Made by a program: the position numbers and the translations under genes
DNA from: Phycisphaeraceae bacterium
GTDB lineage: Bacteria > Planctomycetota > Phycisphaerae > Phycisphaerales > Phycisphaeraceae
NCBI GenBank assembly: GCA_029260655.1
Contig: JAJDCU010000009.1
Coordinates: forward strand, 1 to 49,252
Reading direction: 5' to 3'
DNA length: 49,252 bases
The notes under the pieces: generated by a model
What the model was told of the DNA's origin: nothing
Database searches by the model: none
What the model saw: only the letters and a program-made list of their open reading frames with translations
Part shown: positions 24,984 through 32,673 of the stretch, piece after piece
Layout of the letters: each line of letters begins with the position of its first letter
How positions within the stretch are numbered: position 1 is the first letter of the stretch

Positions 24984-27900
24984 TCAACGGAGGTTGTTGC
25001 TGATGTTGAAGCTACCGGGGTCCTGCAACAGGCCTGGGAACAGCTCTTCCTCGGCCTCGGCGTGGAGGATGATCGTGGGCTTGACCAGGATCAGCAGCGT
25101 GCGCTGGTCCTTGGCCATGCTGTTGCTGGTAAAGAGCCTGCTGAAGACGGGGATCTTGGACAGGACCGGGACGCCTGACTCGATCTCGACTTCCCCGACC
25201 AGCCTCTGGCCGCCGAACAGCAAGGTGCCTTGATCCGGGACGCTTACGGTGGTCCGGACGCTGGTGATCTCGAGTTCGGGCAGCTGGACGGCCGCGCCAA
25301 ACGTCGAGACGGTATTGGTATTGTTGCCGTCCGTCGTCAGCGTCCCGGTGACCGGGAAGTCACGCAGGGCGATGAGCGTCGCCAGGCTCGGCCGCAGGGT
25401 GAGGGTGACGTAACGCCGATCGGCACTGATGGTCCCCTCGACGTCCAGGACGACGCCGGTCTGGGTCACGCTGACGGTGACGTCGAAGCCGATGGCATCG
25501 GGGATCGGTTCGAGGTCGCTGATGAAGCCACGCTGTGTAGCGACGATGACGTAGGACCGTTGGCCGTTAAAGAGGGTGATCCTGGGGGCGGTAAGGGTGA
25601 TCGCCCGCTGGTTGGCCTGGGTGGCATGGACGAGGAGGTTGACCTCGAGGTCTTCCAGGAACGAGACGCTGAAATCCAGGGAGCGTCCGTTGCCGCCGGT
25701 GCCGGTGGCGTTGAGGAAACCGCTGCCTGGGATAAAGATGCCCGGCCCCGCGCCTGCGGGTTCGGGCACGCCGAACGGGGTCGATCGCACGGCGGTTTCA
25801 CGTCGTGTGGCGATCCCGGCGTTGTCCTGCGCCAAACGGATGGGGCCGAAGCTCGTGCCCAGGTCGTTGATCTGCAAGTCCAGGTCGAAGCCGGTTTCTT
25901 CCAGGAAGCTCTCGTCGACGAGCAGGAACCGTGCTTCGACGGAGATCTGCCCGGAGCGGATTTCCCTGAGCCGGGCCATCAGCCCGACGATTTCACGGTG
26001 GTTTTCGGGGGTGCTCTTGACGATGAGGTTGCCGTTGAGCTCGTCGAGGCTGGAGACGTCCCCGCCGTTGACGGACCATTCCTCGAAGCTGCCGACGGTT
26101 TCGGTGATCAAGGTGGTGATCTGTTCAATCAACTCCTCGCGTGTGGGCTGATCCTCGTCGTCTTCACTCTCGGAATCGCCGAAGATACCGCCGCCACCAC
26201 CGCCGCCGCCGCCACCGCCACCGCCGCTGCTGGTGTTGCTTAGGGCCTCGGTGAGGTCGAACTCCGGGGCGTCGGTGAAGTTGGGTACCTGCACGAGCAG
26301 GTCGCGGATGTCATAGACGCGGGTGTCGGTGGTCTTGCTCAGCTCACGCTCGGTCGAGATGCTGACGACGCCCTCGATGATCGAGAAGTTGATCGGGTCG
26401 AACTCGCTGCCGATCTGACGCAGGACCAGGCGCAGGGCCTGCTCCGCCGGTACGTTGGTCAGCGAAAGGGTGATCAGGGTGTCCTGGTCGACGCCCGCCG
26501 CTTCGAGCACGGGCCAGTTCACGAAGAAGTTGACGCCGGTGGTGTTGCGGAGGTAGTCGATGACGTTGGCGAGGCGGTTGGCCTCGAAGTTGATGGGGAC
26601 GGGCTCTTTGAGCTTGAGGGCGACCTGGCGGTTGGCTTCAGACTCGCCGCCTGAGACGTCCAGGTTCGACAGCCGGGTGTGCGTGATCTGGGGCCAGTCG
26701 GCAGGGTAGGTGAGGATCTCGTCGTAGGGCGTGGACACCTCAAGATTCATCACGGACTGCTTAGCCCGAAGCAGCAGCTGCTTGCGTGTGGCTTCGCGGG
26801 CGTCGACGAGGATCTTGGTGTCCTCGATCATCTCCTTGAGCGCGTGGACCGCCACGTCGTTGGGGTCCAGGAACAGCGCCTGGTCCAGCAGATCAAGCGC
26901 CTGCTGGTACTTCATATCCCGTTGCAGGTCCAGGGCACGCCTAAGCAGGCGTTGGATCTCTTTGTCCTTCTCTTCGTCGGCTTTGCGCCGCGCCCGTTCT
27001 TCCTTGTTAAACCTGTCCTGCTCTTGGGTTTGAATGTCGTCTGCGGCGGACACGGCTCGCTTGTCTTCGATCTCGGTGGACAGCGCGACCGCTTGGGTAC
27101 GCAGGTTTCGGTAGGTCTCGGGTGCCAGGAAACGCTGGTTGCGATCCAGCACGACCTTGGCATCGGCGACGGCATCAAACGCCGCGGCGTAGTTGCGCTC
27201 GTTCATCTGCGAGCGGGCCCGGTTCATCGACTGGTTGAACTCGGCCTGGACTTCCTGGGCCTTGACCGCTTCACGTCCGACGACCTCCTCGATCAAACCC
27301 TTGGGGGCCAAGGCTTTGTTCTGAAGCGAGATCGCCTCGTTCAGCCGGTTCTTGATCTGCTGGTTCTCGGGGTCATACGCCGCGGCCTGTTTGTACAACT
27401 CGATCGCCAGACGCAGTTGCCCGTTGGCCTGGGCCTGCTCGGCCTCGGCGGCCTTTTCCTGGGCGGCCAGCAGCCCGACCTGTCGCAGCAGGTCGCCGGA
27501 CGGGGCCGGTGGCTCGGGGGCCTGCTCATCGGTGTCCGCGGGGGCGGAGATTTCATCCGCGGCCGCCACGGTCGCCACCGACGCGGCGTCAGCGAGCACA
27601 TCATCCTGGTCCGGGGCCTGGGCGCTGGGCTTAACCTCGGGCTGTGTCTGCTTCGGTGTGTTTTCTTCGATGAACTGGGCCAACCGCTCAAGCCGAGCCT
27701 GCTCGCGCCAGCCCAGAACCACGCCGCTGTCCTTGACCGCTTGAACGCGGGTCTGAGCGTCTATGATCCGCCCGTCGTCGATGGCGGTGATCGCCAGGTC
27801 CAGGTGCTCTTTGGCCGACGACAGCGCCGGCTCCGCCAAGCGGTTCGCCTGCGCCAGCCGGGCCTTGGCCTGCCCGAGGGTGACCTCGTCCGTCCGCTGG

Positions 27901-28436
27901 TCAGTCAGCACCGTCATGTACAGCGACGCCGCCAACGACGGGTTGGTCGACATCGCCTCGTCGGCCTGAATCAGCAGTTGCGACGGCAGGACGTCGATGA
28001 TCTCGGGCACCTGATCGGGCTGCTCGGCGGGGGTGTCCACCGACTCATCCGCTACCGGCTCATCCGTCACCGCTTCGTCGGCGGGTGACTCAACGGCCGC
28101 TGGCTGGTCTGCCTCGTCCGCGGTCGGCTGGTCCGCCGAAACGTCCTCGTCCGCCGGCTCGTCCACCGGCACCGGGTCCGTCACCGGCGCGGTCTGTTGT
28201 TCGATCGACTTGATCGCCTCGTAATAGCTAAGGCGATCATCTTTAGAAAGCTGCATCGGGTCGACGCGGTGGAAGACGCTGCGTGCGGCATCCAACTCGC
28301 CGTCCTGGTAGAGCTGGATGCCCTGTTCATACAGTTCAGCGGCGGTTAGGTCGCCCTCGTCGGCATTGAGCACGGCAAGACCCACAGCCAAACCAGTGAA
28401 CACCACGGCGACAGCAAAACGGTGACGGGTGAACAA
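24984..28436 (-). CDS. Outer-membrane secretin (GspD/PilQ-type) with long TPR/acidic N-terminal region
   Basis: From the TTG at 28436 (GGGAGG seven bases upstream) the protein has 1150 residues. Residues 1-26 are a signal peptide. TPR-like repeats follow (TAAELYEQGIQLYQDGELDAA), then a Pro/Asp/Glu-rich linker at about 75-125, more helical repeats to about 560, an STN/N0-like domain near 605-690 (VPINFEANRLANVIDYLRNTTGV), a 13-Gly tract near 738, an N-domain (IVKSTPENHREIVGLMARL), and the secretin barrel to the end (TLTAPRITLFNGQRSYVIVAT, TLLFGGQRLVGEVEIESGVP, VLSKIPVFSRLF, LLILVKPTII). It forms the gated ring for the T2SS or pilus. It is nearly twice the usual secretin length and lies 14 kb from the other machine genes. 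Confidence 0.9.
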   Translation of the reverse strand: MFTRHRFAVAVVFTGLAVGLAVLNADEGDLTAAELYEQGIQLYQDGELDAARSVFHRVDPMQLSKDDRLSYYEAIKSIEQQTAPVTDPVPVDEPADEDVSADQPTADEADQPAAVESPADEAVTDEPVADESVDTPAEQPDQVPEIIDVLPSQLLIQADEAMSTNPSLAASLYMTVLTDQRTDEVTLGQAKARLAQANRLAEPALSSAKEHLDLAITAIDDGRIIDAQTRVQAVKDSGVVLGWREQARLERLAQFIEENTPKQTQPEVKPSAQAPDQDDVLADAASVATVAAADEISAPADTDEQAPEPPAPSGDLLRQVGLLAAQEKAAEAEQAQANGQLRLAIELYKQAAAYDPENQQIKNRLNEAISLQNKALAPKGLIEEVVGREAVKAQEVQAEFNQSMNRARSQMNERNYAAAFDAVADAKVVLDRNQRFLAPETYRNLRTQAVALSTEIEDKRAVSAADDIQTQEQDRFNKEERARRKADEEKDKEIQRLLRRALDLQRDMKYQQALDLLDQALFLDPNDVAVHALKEMIEDTKILVDAREATRKQLLLRAKQSVMNLEVSTPYDEILTYPADWPQITHTRLSNLDVSGGESEANRQVALKLKEPVPINFEANRLANVIDYLRNTTGVNFFVNWPVLEAAGVDQDTLITLSLTNVPAEQALRLVLRQIGSEFDPINFSIIEGVVSISTERELSKTTDTRVYDIRDLLVQVPNFTDAPEFDLTEALSNTSSGGGGGGGGGGGGGIFGDSESEDDEDQPTREELIEQITTLITETVGSFEEWSVNGGDVSSLDELNGNLIVKSTPENHREIVGLMARLREIRSGQISVEARFLLVDESFLEETGFDLDLQINDLGTSFGPIRLAQDNAGIATRRETAVRSTPFGVPEPAGAGPGIFIPGSGFLNATGTGGNGRSLDFSVSFLEDLEVNLLVHATQANQRAITLTAPRITLFNGQRSYVIVATQRGFISDLEPIPDAIGFDVTVSVTQTGVVLDVEGTISADRRYVTLTLRPSLATLIALRDFPVTGTLTTDGNNTNTVSTFGAAVQLPELEITSVRTTVSVPDQGTLLFGGQRLVGEVEIESGVPVLSKIPVFSRLFTSNSMAKDQRTLLILVKPTIILHAEAEEELFPGLLQDPGSFNISNNLR

Positions 28437-28948
28437 AGCGAAGCCTCCCAAGTTAAAGCATCATTGGCGCTGCAGCGCCGCATTAGGATGGCGGAACCCT
28501 TGAGGGCAATGACCCAGTGCTTCAACACTGGACATCCTGCTTTGAGGTTCCCACCGGGGGGCAAGTGTAAAGGCTGGCGAGGCTGTCTGCAAGTAACTTA
28601 TGCCCCGTGCCTTGGCCCAATCGGCTGTGTCCGATAAGGCCGGTCCTGGGCCTTGGCTGTGCCCCCAGGGCCGGTGGATTAGCGAGGTCTGCCCACATAG
28701 AGCCCGGTCGGTCCGGCGAGGGGCTGGCGGCGGGGCTCCGTGGGGCAGATACGGATCCAGCCGGATCAAAAGTGGGGGTTCCCCCCAACCAAACGGATCG
28801 CCCGGAGAACCGGATGGAGCCGGCTGGGGGAATGGGTTAGGATCGCTTGATGGCGTATGCCGCAGAGGGCGGCCTCCCTCATAGCCGGTTGCCTGGCATG
28901 GTGGTCTTGGATCGGTCATCCGCGATCGAAATCAGGAGTTCAGTACTG
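28437..28948. other. Divergent intergenic region before the secretin and epimerase genes
   Basis: No gene is evident. On the secretin side a 14-bp perfect palindrome GGCGCTGCAGCGCC lies at 28466-28479 and a hairpin CCAGTG-CTTCAA-CACTGG at 28514-28531. A weak candidate minus-strand promoter is TTGCAG (28592-28587), 17 bp, TACACT (28569-28564). The secretin Shine-Dalgarno GGGAGG is at 28449-28444. Several frames here are chance readings of GC-rich DNA. Confidence 0.35.
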
Positions 28949-29827
28949 ATGAAGGTGTTGCTGACCGGTGCCTCTGGGAATCTTGGCCGTTTCACGTTCT
29001 GCCGGCTCGCGGACGCCGGCTTATCCGTCTGCGGGACAGATTGCCGGCCGATGGACGATGCCCCCGGTCGGTTTGTGATCGCAGACCTTCGGGACAGCGA
29101 AGCCGTGTCCGGTCTGGTTGACGGCTGCGAGGCCGTGGTCCACCTGGGCAACCACCCGCATATGTCCCGGGACCTGCCCCCGCAACAGATTTACCTTGAG
29201 AACATCGCGATGAACACCCACGTGTTCCAGGCCGCCGCCGAGGCGGGCGTGGGCCGCGTGGTATTCGCCAGTTCGATCCAGGTCATTTCCGGTCACCGTC
29301 AAAGCGATCAGGCTGACCAGCCCAGTTGCCTTTGCTATCTGCCTTTGGACGAGCAAAGCCCTGCTCAGCCAGGTAGCACCTACGCGCTGAGCAAGCAGGC
29401 CGGCGAAAACATGCTGCGGTGCCTGGCGGATCGCCACCCCGACCGGTCGTACACCGCGCTGCGCTTTCCCTGGCTGATCGGGGAACGCAACGATGATGCG
29501 GCGGGGGCGCCTTACGGGCGCAGAGAGCCCGGGCCCGAGTCGATGGCCGACGAGGCCTTCGCCTGCCTGTCCCTGGCCGAGGCCGCCGACCTGATTCTGG
29601 CTGTGTTGACCCGGGGCTCAAAGGGTTATCACCAGTTCCTGCCCGCGGGGGGCAATTACCTGGGGTTGTCAGCCCAGGCGCTGGTCAGGCGGTACTACCC
29701 GGGTGTGCCCCTGCGCCAGCCGCTGGACCGCTTGGAGAGCCTGGTAGATATTTCAGCCATCCAGACGCAAGTGGGTTGGGTTCCCGGAGGCTTGGGGGCT
29801 GTCGATACCGCTTCTGGCCAGAGCTAG
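28949..29827 (+). CDS. NAD-dependent epimerase/dehydratase (extended SDR family)
   Basis: The ATG at 28949 (AGGAG ten bases upstream) gives 292 residues starting MKVLLTGASGNLGRFTFCRL, with the Rossmann GxxGxxG motif TGASGNLG. Further features are the acidic NAD-binding Asp after beta-2 (GTDCRP), DLRD, AVVHLGNHPH, the FASSIQV serine region, and the catalytic YALSK (YxxxK) with upstream Ser. Extended SDRs of this kind act on nucleotide sugars or related carbonyl compounds. The substrate is not evident. The frame is open upstream to 28847 but lacks a start signal there. It is followed by the rpmA promoter. Confidence 0.88.
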   Translation: MKVLLTGASGNLGRFTFCRLADAGLSVCGTDCRPMDDAPGRFVIADLRDSEAVSGLVDGCEAVVHLGNHPHMSRDLPPQQIYLENIAMNTHVFQAAAEAGVGRVVFASSIQVISGHRQSDQADQPSCLCYLPLDEQSPAQPGSTYALSKQAGENMLRCLADRHPDRSYTALRFPWLIGERNDDAAGAPYGRREPGPESMADEAFACLSLAEAADLILAVLTRGSKGYHQFLPAGGNYLGLSAQALVRRYYPGVPLRQPLDRLESLVDISAIQTQVGWVPGGLGAVDTASGQS

Positions 29828-29871
29828 GCCCAGTCCCTGAGTCTCAGCGAGCCAAAGGACCAGCGGCGGTT

Positions 29872-29899
29872 TGCCTGTATCGGATGGTTGTCTATAATG
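29872..29899 (+). promoter_or_regulatory. Promoter of rpmA
   Basis: TTGCCT (29872-29877), 16-bp spacer and a perfect TATAAT (29894-29899). The start of transcription would be near 29906, about 80 bases before the rpmA ATG. Confidence 0.65.
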
Positions 29900-29984
29900 C
29901 CCGGCTCGCCGGAGCCTGTTTCTGACAGGTCAGGGCGTGAGGCAACGTATCATCCAGCGACCCAACCAGCCTACGAGGTGAGTG

Positions 29985-30230
29985 ATGGCACATAAAAAAG
30001 GACAGGGCTCGACCAAGAACGGCCGCGACTCCAACGCCCAGTTCCGTGGCGTCAAGCTGTACGGCGGGCAGACCGCCAAGGCCGGCTCGATCATCGTCCG
30101 ACAGTGCGGCACCCACTTCAAGCCCGGTTTCCAGGTCGGACGTGGTAACGACGACACCCTCTACGCGCTCAGCGCCGGCGTCGTCGAGTTCCAGGGCCGA
30201 AAGGTCAACGTCCGTGCGGCCGCCGGTTGA
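29985..30230 (+). CDS. rpmA: 50S ribosomal protein L27
   Basis: The 81-residue protein starts [16 protein letters not shown] and continues [28 protein letters not shown]...[11 protein letters not shown], which is diagnostic of L27. L27 contacts the peptidyl-transferase centre. There is no cleavable Firmicutes-type N-terminal extension. The ATG at 29985 has GAGGTGA close upstream; an in-frame GTG one codon earlier is less likely. The usual partner rplU (L21) is not upstream; the gene has its own promoter and is followed by a strong terminator. Confidence 0.97.
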   Translation: MAHKKGQGSTKNGRDSNAQFRGVKLYGGQTAKAGSIIVRQCGTHFKPGFQVGRGNDDTLYALSAGVVEFQGRKVNVRAAAG

Positions 30231-30258
30231 GCGCGACGCCTTCACACCGATTCCACCG

Positions 30259-30290
30259 CGGGTGTCCATTGGGCACCCGTTTTTCTTTTT
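30259..30290 (+). terminator. Intrinsic terminator after rpmA
   Basis: Stem CGGGTG/CACCCG (30259-30264 with 30274-30279), extendable inward by three more pairs including one G-T, then TTTTTCTTTTT. It lies 29 bp after the rpmA stop and would limit read-through into obgE. Confidence 0.85.
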
Positions 30291-30346
30291 GAGCTATTAG
30301 CCATTAGCCTTTAGCTCTTAGCCAGACCCCAGACCCCAATCACACC

Positions 30347-31390
30347 ATGCTCATCGACTCGGCCACCATCTTCGTCCGCAGCGGCAGGGGGGGGGACGGT
30401 GCGGTCAGTTTCCGTCGAGAAAAGTACATCCCCAAGGGCGGGCCCGACGGCGGTGACGGCGGCTGTGGCGGCTCGGTCATCCTCGAAGCCAGCCCCGATG
30501 TCGACACGCTTTTAGATTTCGCGGGCAGGCACCACTGGCGAGCGGACCACGGCGAGCCCGGGGGCGCCAAGCAGTGTTCGGGCAAGGCCGGGCAAGACCT
30601 GGTCATCAGGCTTCCACCTGGCACGCTGGTCTACGACGCGGACACCGGCGACCAGGTCGCCGACCTGGATGAAGTGGGCAGGCGGATCGTCGCGGTCCCC
30701 GGGGGCAGGGGGGGCCTGGGTAACGACCGGTTCAAGGCCGCCCAGAATCAGACGCCGCGCCAGTTCACCCCCGGCGAGCCGGCCGTCGAGAAACACCTGC
30801 GGCTTGAATTGAAGCTGATCGCCGACGCCGGGCTGATCGGGCTGCCCAATGCCGGCAAATCGACCCTGCTGTCTTGCATCTCCAAGGCCACGCCCAAGAT
30901 CGCCGACTACCCCTTCACGACGCTCGAACCGAACCTGGGGATCGCCGAGCTGTCGGGCCTGCGCCGGATCGTCTTCGCGGACATCCCGGGGCTGATCGAA
31001 CACGCCCACAAGGGCCAGGGCCTGGGCACCCGGTTCCTCCGCCACGTCGAGCGGACCCGGCTGCTGGTGCACCTGATCGACATCGATCCGTTGGATGGTT
31101 CAGACCCGGTTGAGAACTACCGTGTGATCCGCCGGGAGTTGGCCGAATATTCCCCGGCGCTGGCGGACAAGCCGGAACTGGTGGTATTGAGTAAGATGGA
31201 CCTCGCCGGCGGGGAGGCCGACCGTGACGCCGCGGTGCAGTTGTTCGGCGAGGCGCTGGACAGGCCCTTGCTGACAATCAGTTCCGCGATGGGCATCGGG
31301 CTCGAGGCGCTGCTGGAAGCCTGCTGGTCGGCCTTGGCCGAGTCACGCGGACCCGACCCGGGTTGGCGCAAGACCTCGGCGAATCAGTGA
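30347..31390 (+). CDS. obgE: Obg family ribosome-assembly GTPase
   Basis: The 347-residue protein has the Gly-rich Obg fold at residues 1-155 (FVRSGRGGDGAVSFRREKYIPKGG split by turns, GGRGGLGN) and a GTPase domain with G1 GLPNAGKSTLL, G2 YPFTTLEPN, G3 DIPGLIEHA, G4 LSKMDL and G5 SSA. The C-terminal OCT domain is absent, which is normal for many Obg proteins. It acts on the 50S subunit and in ppGpp signalling. No Shine-Dalgarno is visible before the ATG, which follows a terminator and a short TTAGC-rich repeat; the start is fixed by the conserved N-terminus. CoaX-like gene follows after 10 bp. Confidence 0.97.
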   Translation: MLIDSATIFVRSGRGGDGAVSFRREKYIPKGGPDGGDGGCGGSVILEASPDVDTLLDFAGRHHWRADHGEPGGAKQCSGKAGQDLVIRLPPGTLVYDADTGDQVADLDEVGRRIVAVPGGRGGLGNDRFKAAQNQTPRQFTPGEPAVEKHLRLELKLIADAGLIGLPNAGKSTLLSCISKATPKIADYPFTTLEPNLGIAELSGLRRIVFADIPGLIEHAHKGQGLGTRFLRHVERTRLLVHLIDIDPLDGSDPVENYRVIRRELAEYSPALADKPELVVLSKMDLAGGEADRDAAVQLFGEALDRPLLTISSAMGIGLEALLEACWSALAESRGPDPGWRKTSANQ

Positions 31391-31400
31391 GGAGATAGGC

Positions 31401-32183
31401 ATGAAACTGAATATGCTGGGCGTCAGTGTCGGCAACACGCGCACACGGATCGGGGCTTTCATCGACGGCGATCTCCAGGAGTGCGCCACCTATCGCAACG
31501 AGCGGACCGAGGTCTTGGCCGAAGCGATCGTGCATGCCTACAGCCCGCTGCGCGAGCGGGACGATGTCGCCGTACTGATGTCTTCGGTCAACGAACCGGT
31601 AGCCCAGGTGATCGAGAGCCAGATCGTCAACAGTCTGGGGCAGCAGATTCGCCGGGTCGAGCGTGACCTGACTATCCCGATTGGTAGGCAACACGACACC
31701 GGCGTGCTGATCGGCGAGGACCGACTGCTCAACGCCGCCGCAGCCTACGACGTGCTCAAGCAGGCCTGTGTCGTGGTCGACGCCGGGACCGCGATCACGG
31801 TTGATTTCGTCGACGGCGCCGGGACGTTCCACGGCGGAGCGATCGCCGCCGGCGCACAACTGCAACTCGACGCGCTGAACACTCGCACCGACATGCTCCC
31901 GGAGGTCGAACTGGCCCGCCCGGATGAGCCGATCGGGCACAACACCGCCGACGCTATGAAGTCCGGGGTCTACCACGGCCTGCGGGGGATGGTCCGAGAG
32001 TTGACCGAACGCTACGCCGAACAGATCGGCGCTTTCCCCATGGTCGTCGCCACCGGCGGGGACGGGAACCTGCTGTTTAGAGACTTCGAGCTGATCGACC
32101 GGGTCGTGCCCAACCTGACCATGATGGGCCTGTACCTGACCCTCCGCGTCGCCACCGAGCAGCAGAGCAAGGCCGACAACTGA
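31401..32183 (+). CDS. coaX: CoaX-family (type III pantothenate kinase-like) protein
   Basis: The 260-residue protein matches type III pantothenate kinase/Baf: GVSVGNTRTRIG near the N-terminus, GVLIGEDRLLNAAAAY, the core VVVDAGTAITVDFVDGAGTFHGGAI, and VVATGGDGNLL. Type III enzymes phosphorylate pantothenate, the first step of CoA synthesis. However the first phosphate motif, normally DxGNT with Asp, reads SVGNT here (Ser at residue 9), so activity is uncertain. The ATG has GGAG upstream, ten bases after obgE, so it is probably co-transcribed. A regulator-type Baf homologue is an alternative. Confidence 0.85.
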   Translation: MKLNMLGVSVGNTRTRIGAFIDGDLQECATYRNERTEVLAEAIVHAYSPLRERDDVAVLMSSVNEPVAQVIESQIVNSLGQQIRRVERDLTIPIGRQHDTGVLIGEDRLLNAAAAYDVLKQACVVVDAGTAITVDFVDGAGTFHGGAIAAGAQLQLDALNTRTDMLPEVELARPDEPIGHNTADAMKSGVYHGLRGMVRELTERYAEQIGAFPMVVATGGDGNLLFRDFELIDRVVPNLTMMGLYLTLRVATEQQSKADN

Positions 32184-32193
32184 CCATCATGTC

Positions 32194-32673
32194 ATGGAAG
32201 AGACGACCTACACAGACGCCAACCGCCGCCTGACGCTGATGATTGTGCGTGTCATCTGGTCGGTGTTGATGCTGGGCCAGCTAGGGTTCGGTGTCGTCGT
32301 CTGGCTGGTTATTCATTCGGGGTCCATGCAAGATCAGTATCAGACACAGCTGCGCACGCAGATGTTTGCCATCGCGGTCGCGGTGCTGATCGGATGTGTG
32401 GGGGTGGGGCATTACACACGGAACCAGTCTTACAAAAAGCATTGGCAAGCGCACGCCGTCACGCCGCCCGGTTTTTTCCAGGGGAACCTGATTCTTCTTG
32501 TTGCCCTGGAGGGCGCCGCATTCGTCTCGCTTGGTTTCATCATGTTAACCGGTCAGGTTTTCCCCATGATCCTACCGGCGGTTATTTCTATTGCGATCCA
32601 GATCGCCAATTTCCCGAGCGGCGCCCCGATGCAGACCTCGCCGCCGGACTTTGTGCAGAACCAGACGGGATGA
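32194..32673 (+). CDS. Small membrane protein of unknown function
   Basis: I do not recognise a family for this 159-residue protein. It has about four hydrophobic segments: roughly 16-42 (RVIWSVLMLGQLGFGVVVWLVI), 58-72, 98-120 (NLILLVALEGAAFVSLGFIML) and 124-138. A basic loop (YTRNQSYKKHWQAH) lies between the second and third. It sits ten bases after the CoaX-family gene and overlaps the GTPase gene by ATGA, so it is probably translated from the same message. The layout resembles uncharacterised inner-membrane proteins of planctomycete obg-coaX clusters, but that is a guess from context. Confidence 0.75.
   Translation: MEETTYTDANRRLTLMIVRVIWSVLMLGQLGFGVVVWLVIHSGSMQDQYQTQLRTQMFAIAVAVLIGCVGVGHYTRNQSYKKHWQAHAVTPPGFFQGNLILLVALEGAAFVSLGFIMLTGQVFPMILPAVISIAIQIANFPSGAPMQTSPPDFVQNQTG

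Noticed and set aside
26679-28088. 469-codon open frame antisense to the secretin gene
   Set aside because: Leu/Gly/Arg-rich low-information sequence, explained by codon bias of the secretin on the other strand.
29828-29984. Possible rplU gene upstream of rpmA
   Set aside because: The space is only 157 bp, contains a promoter, and no L21-like sequence is present in any frame.
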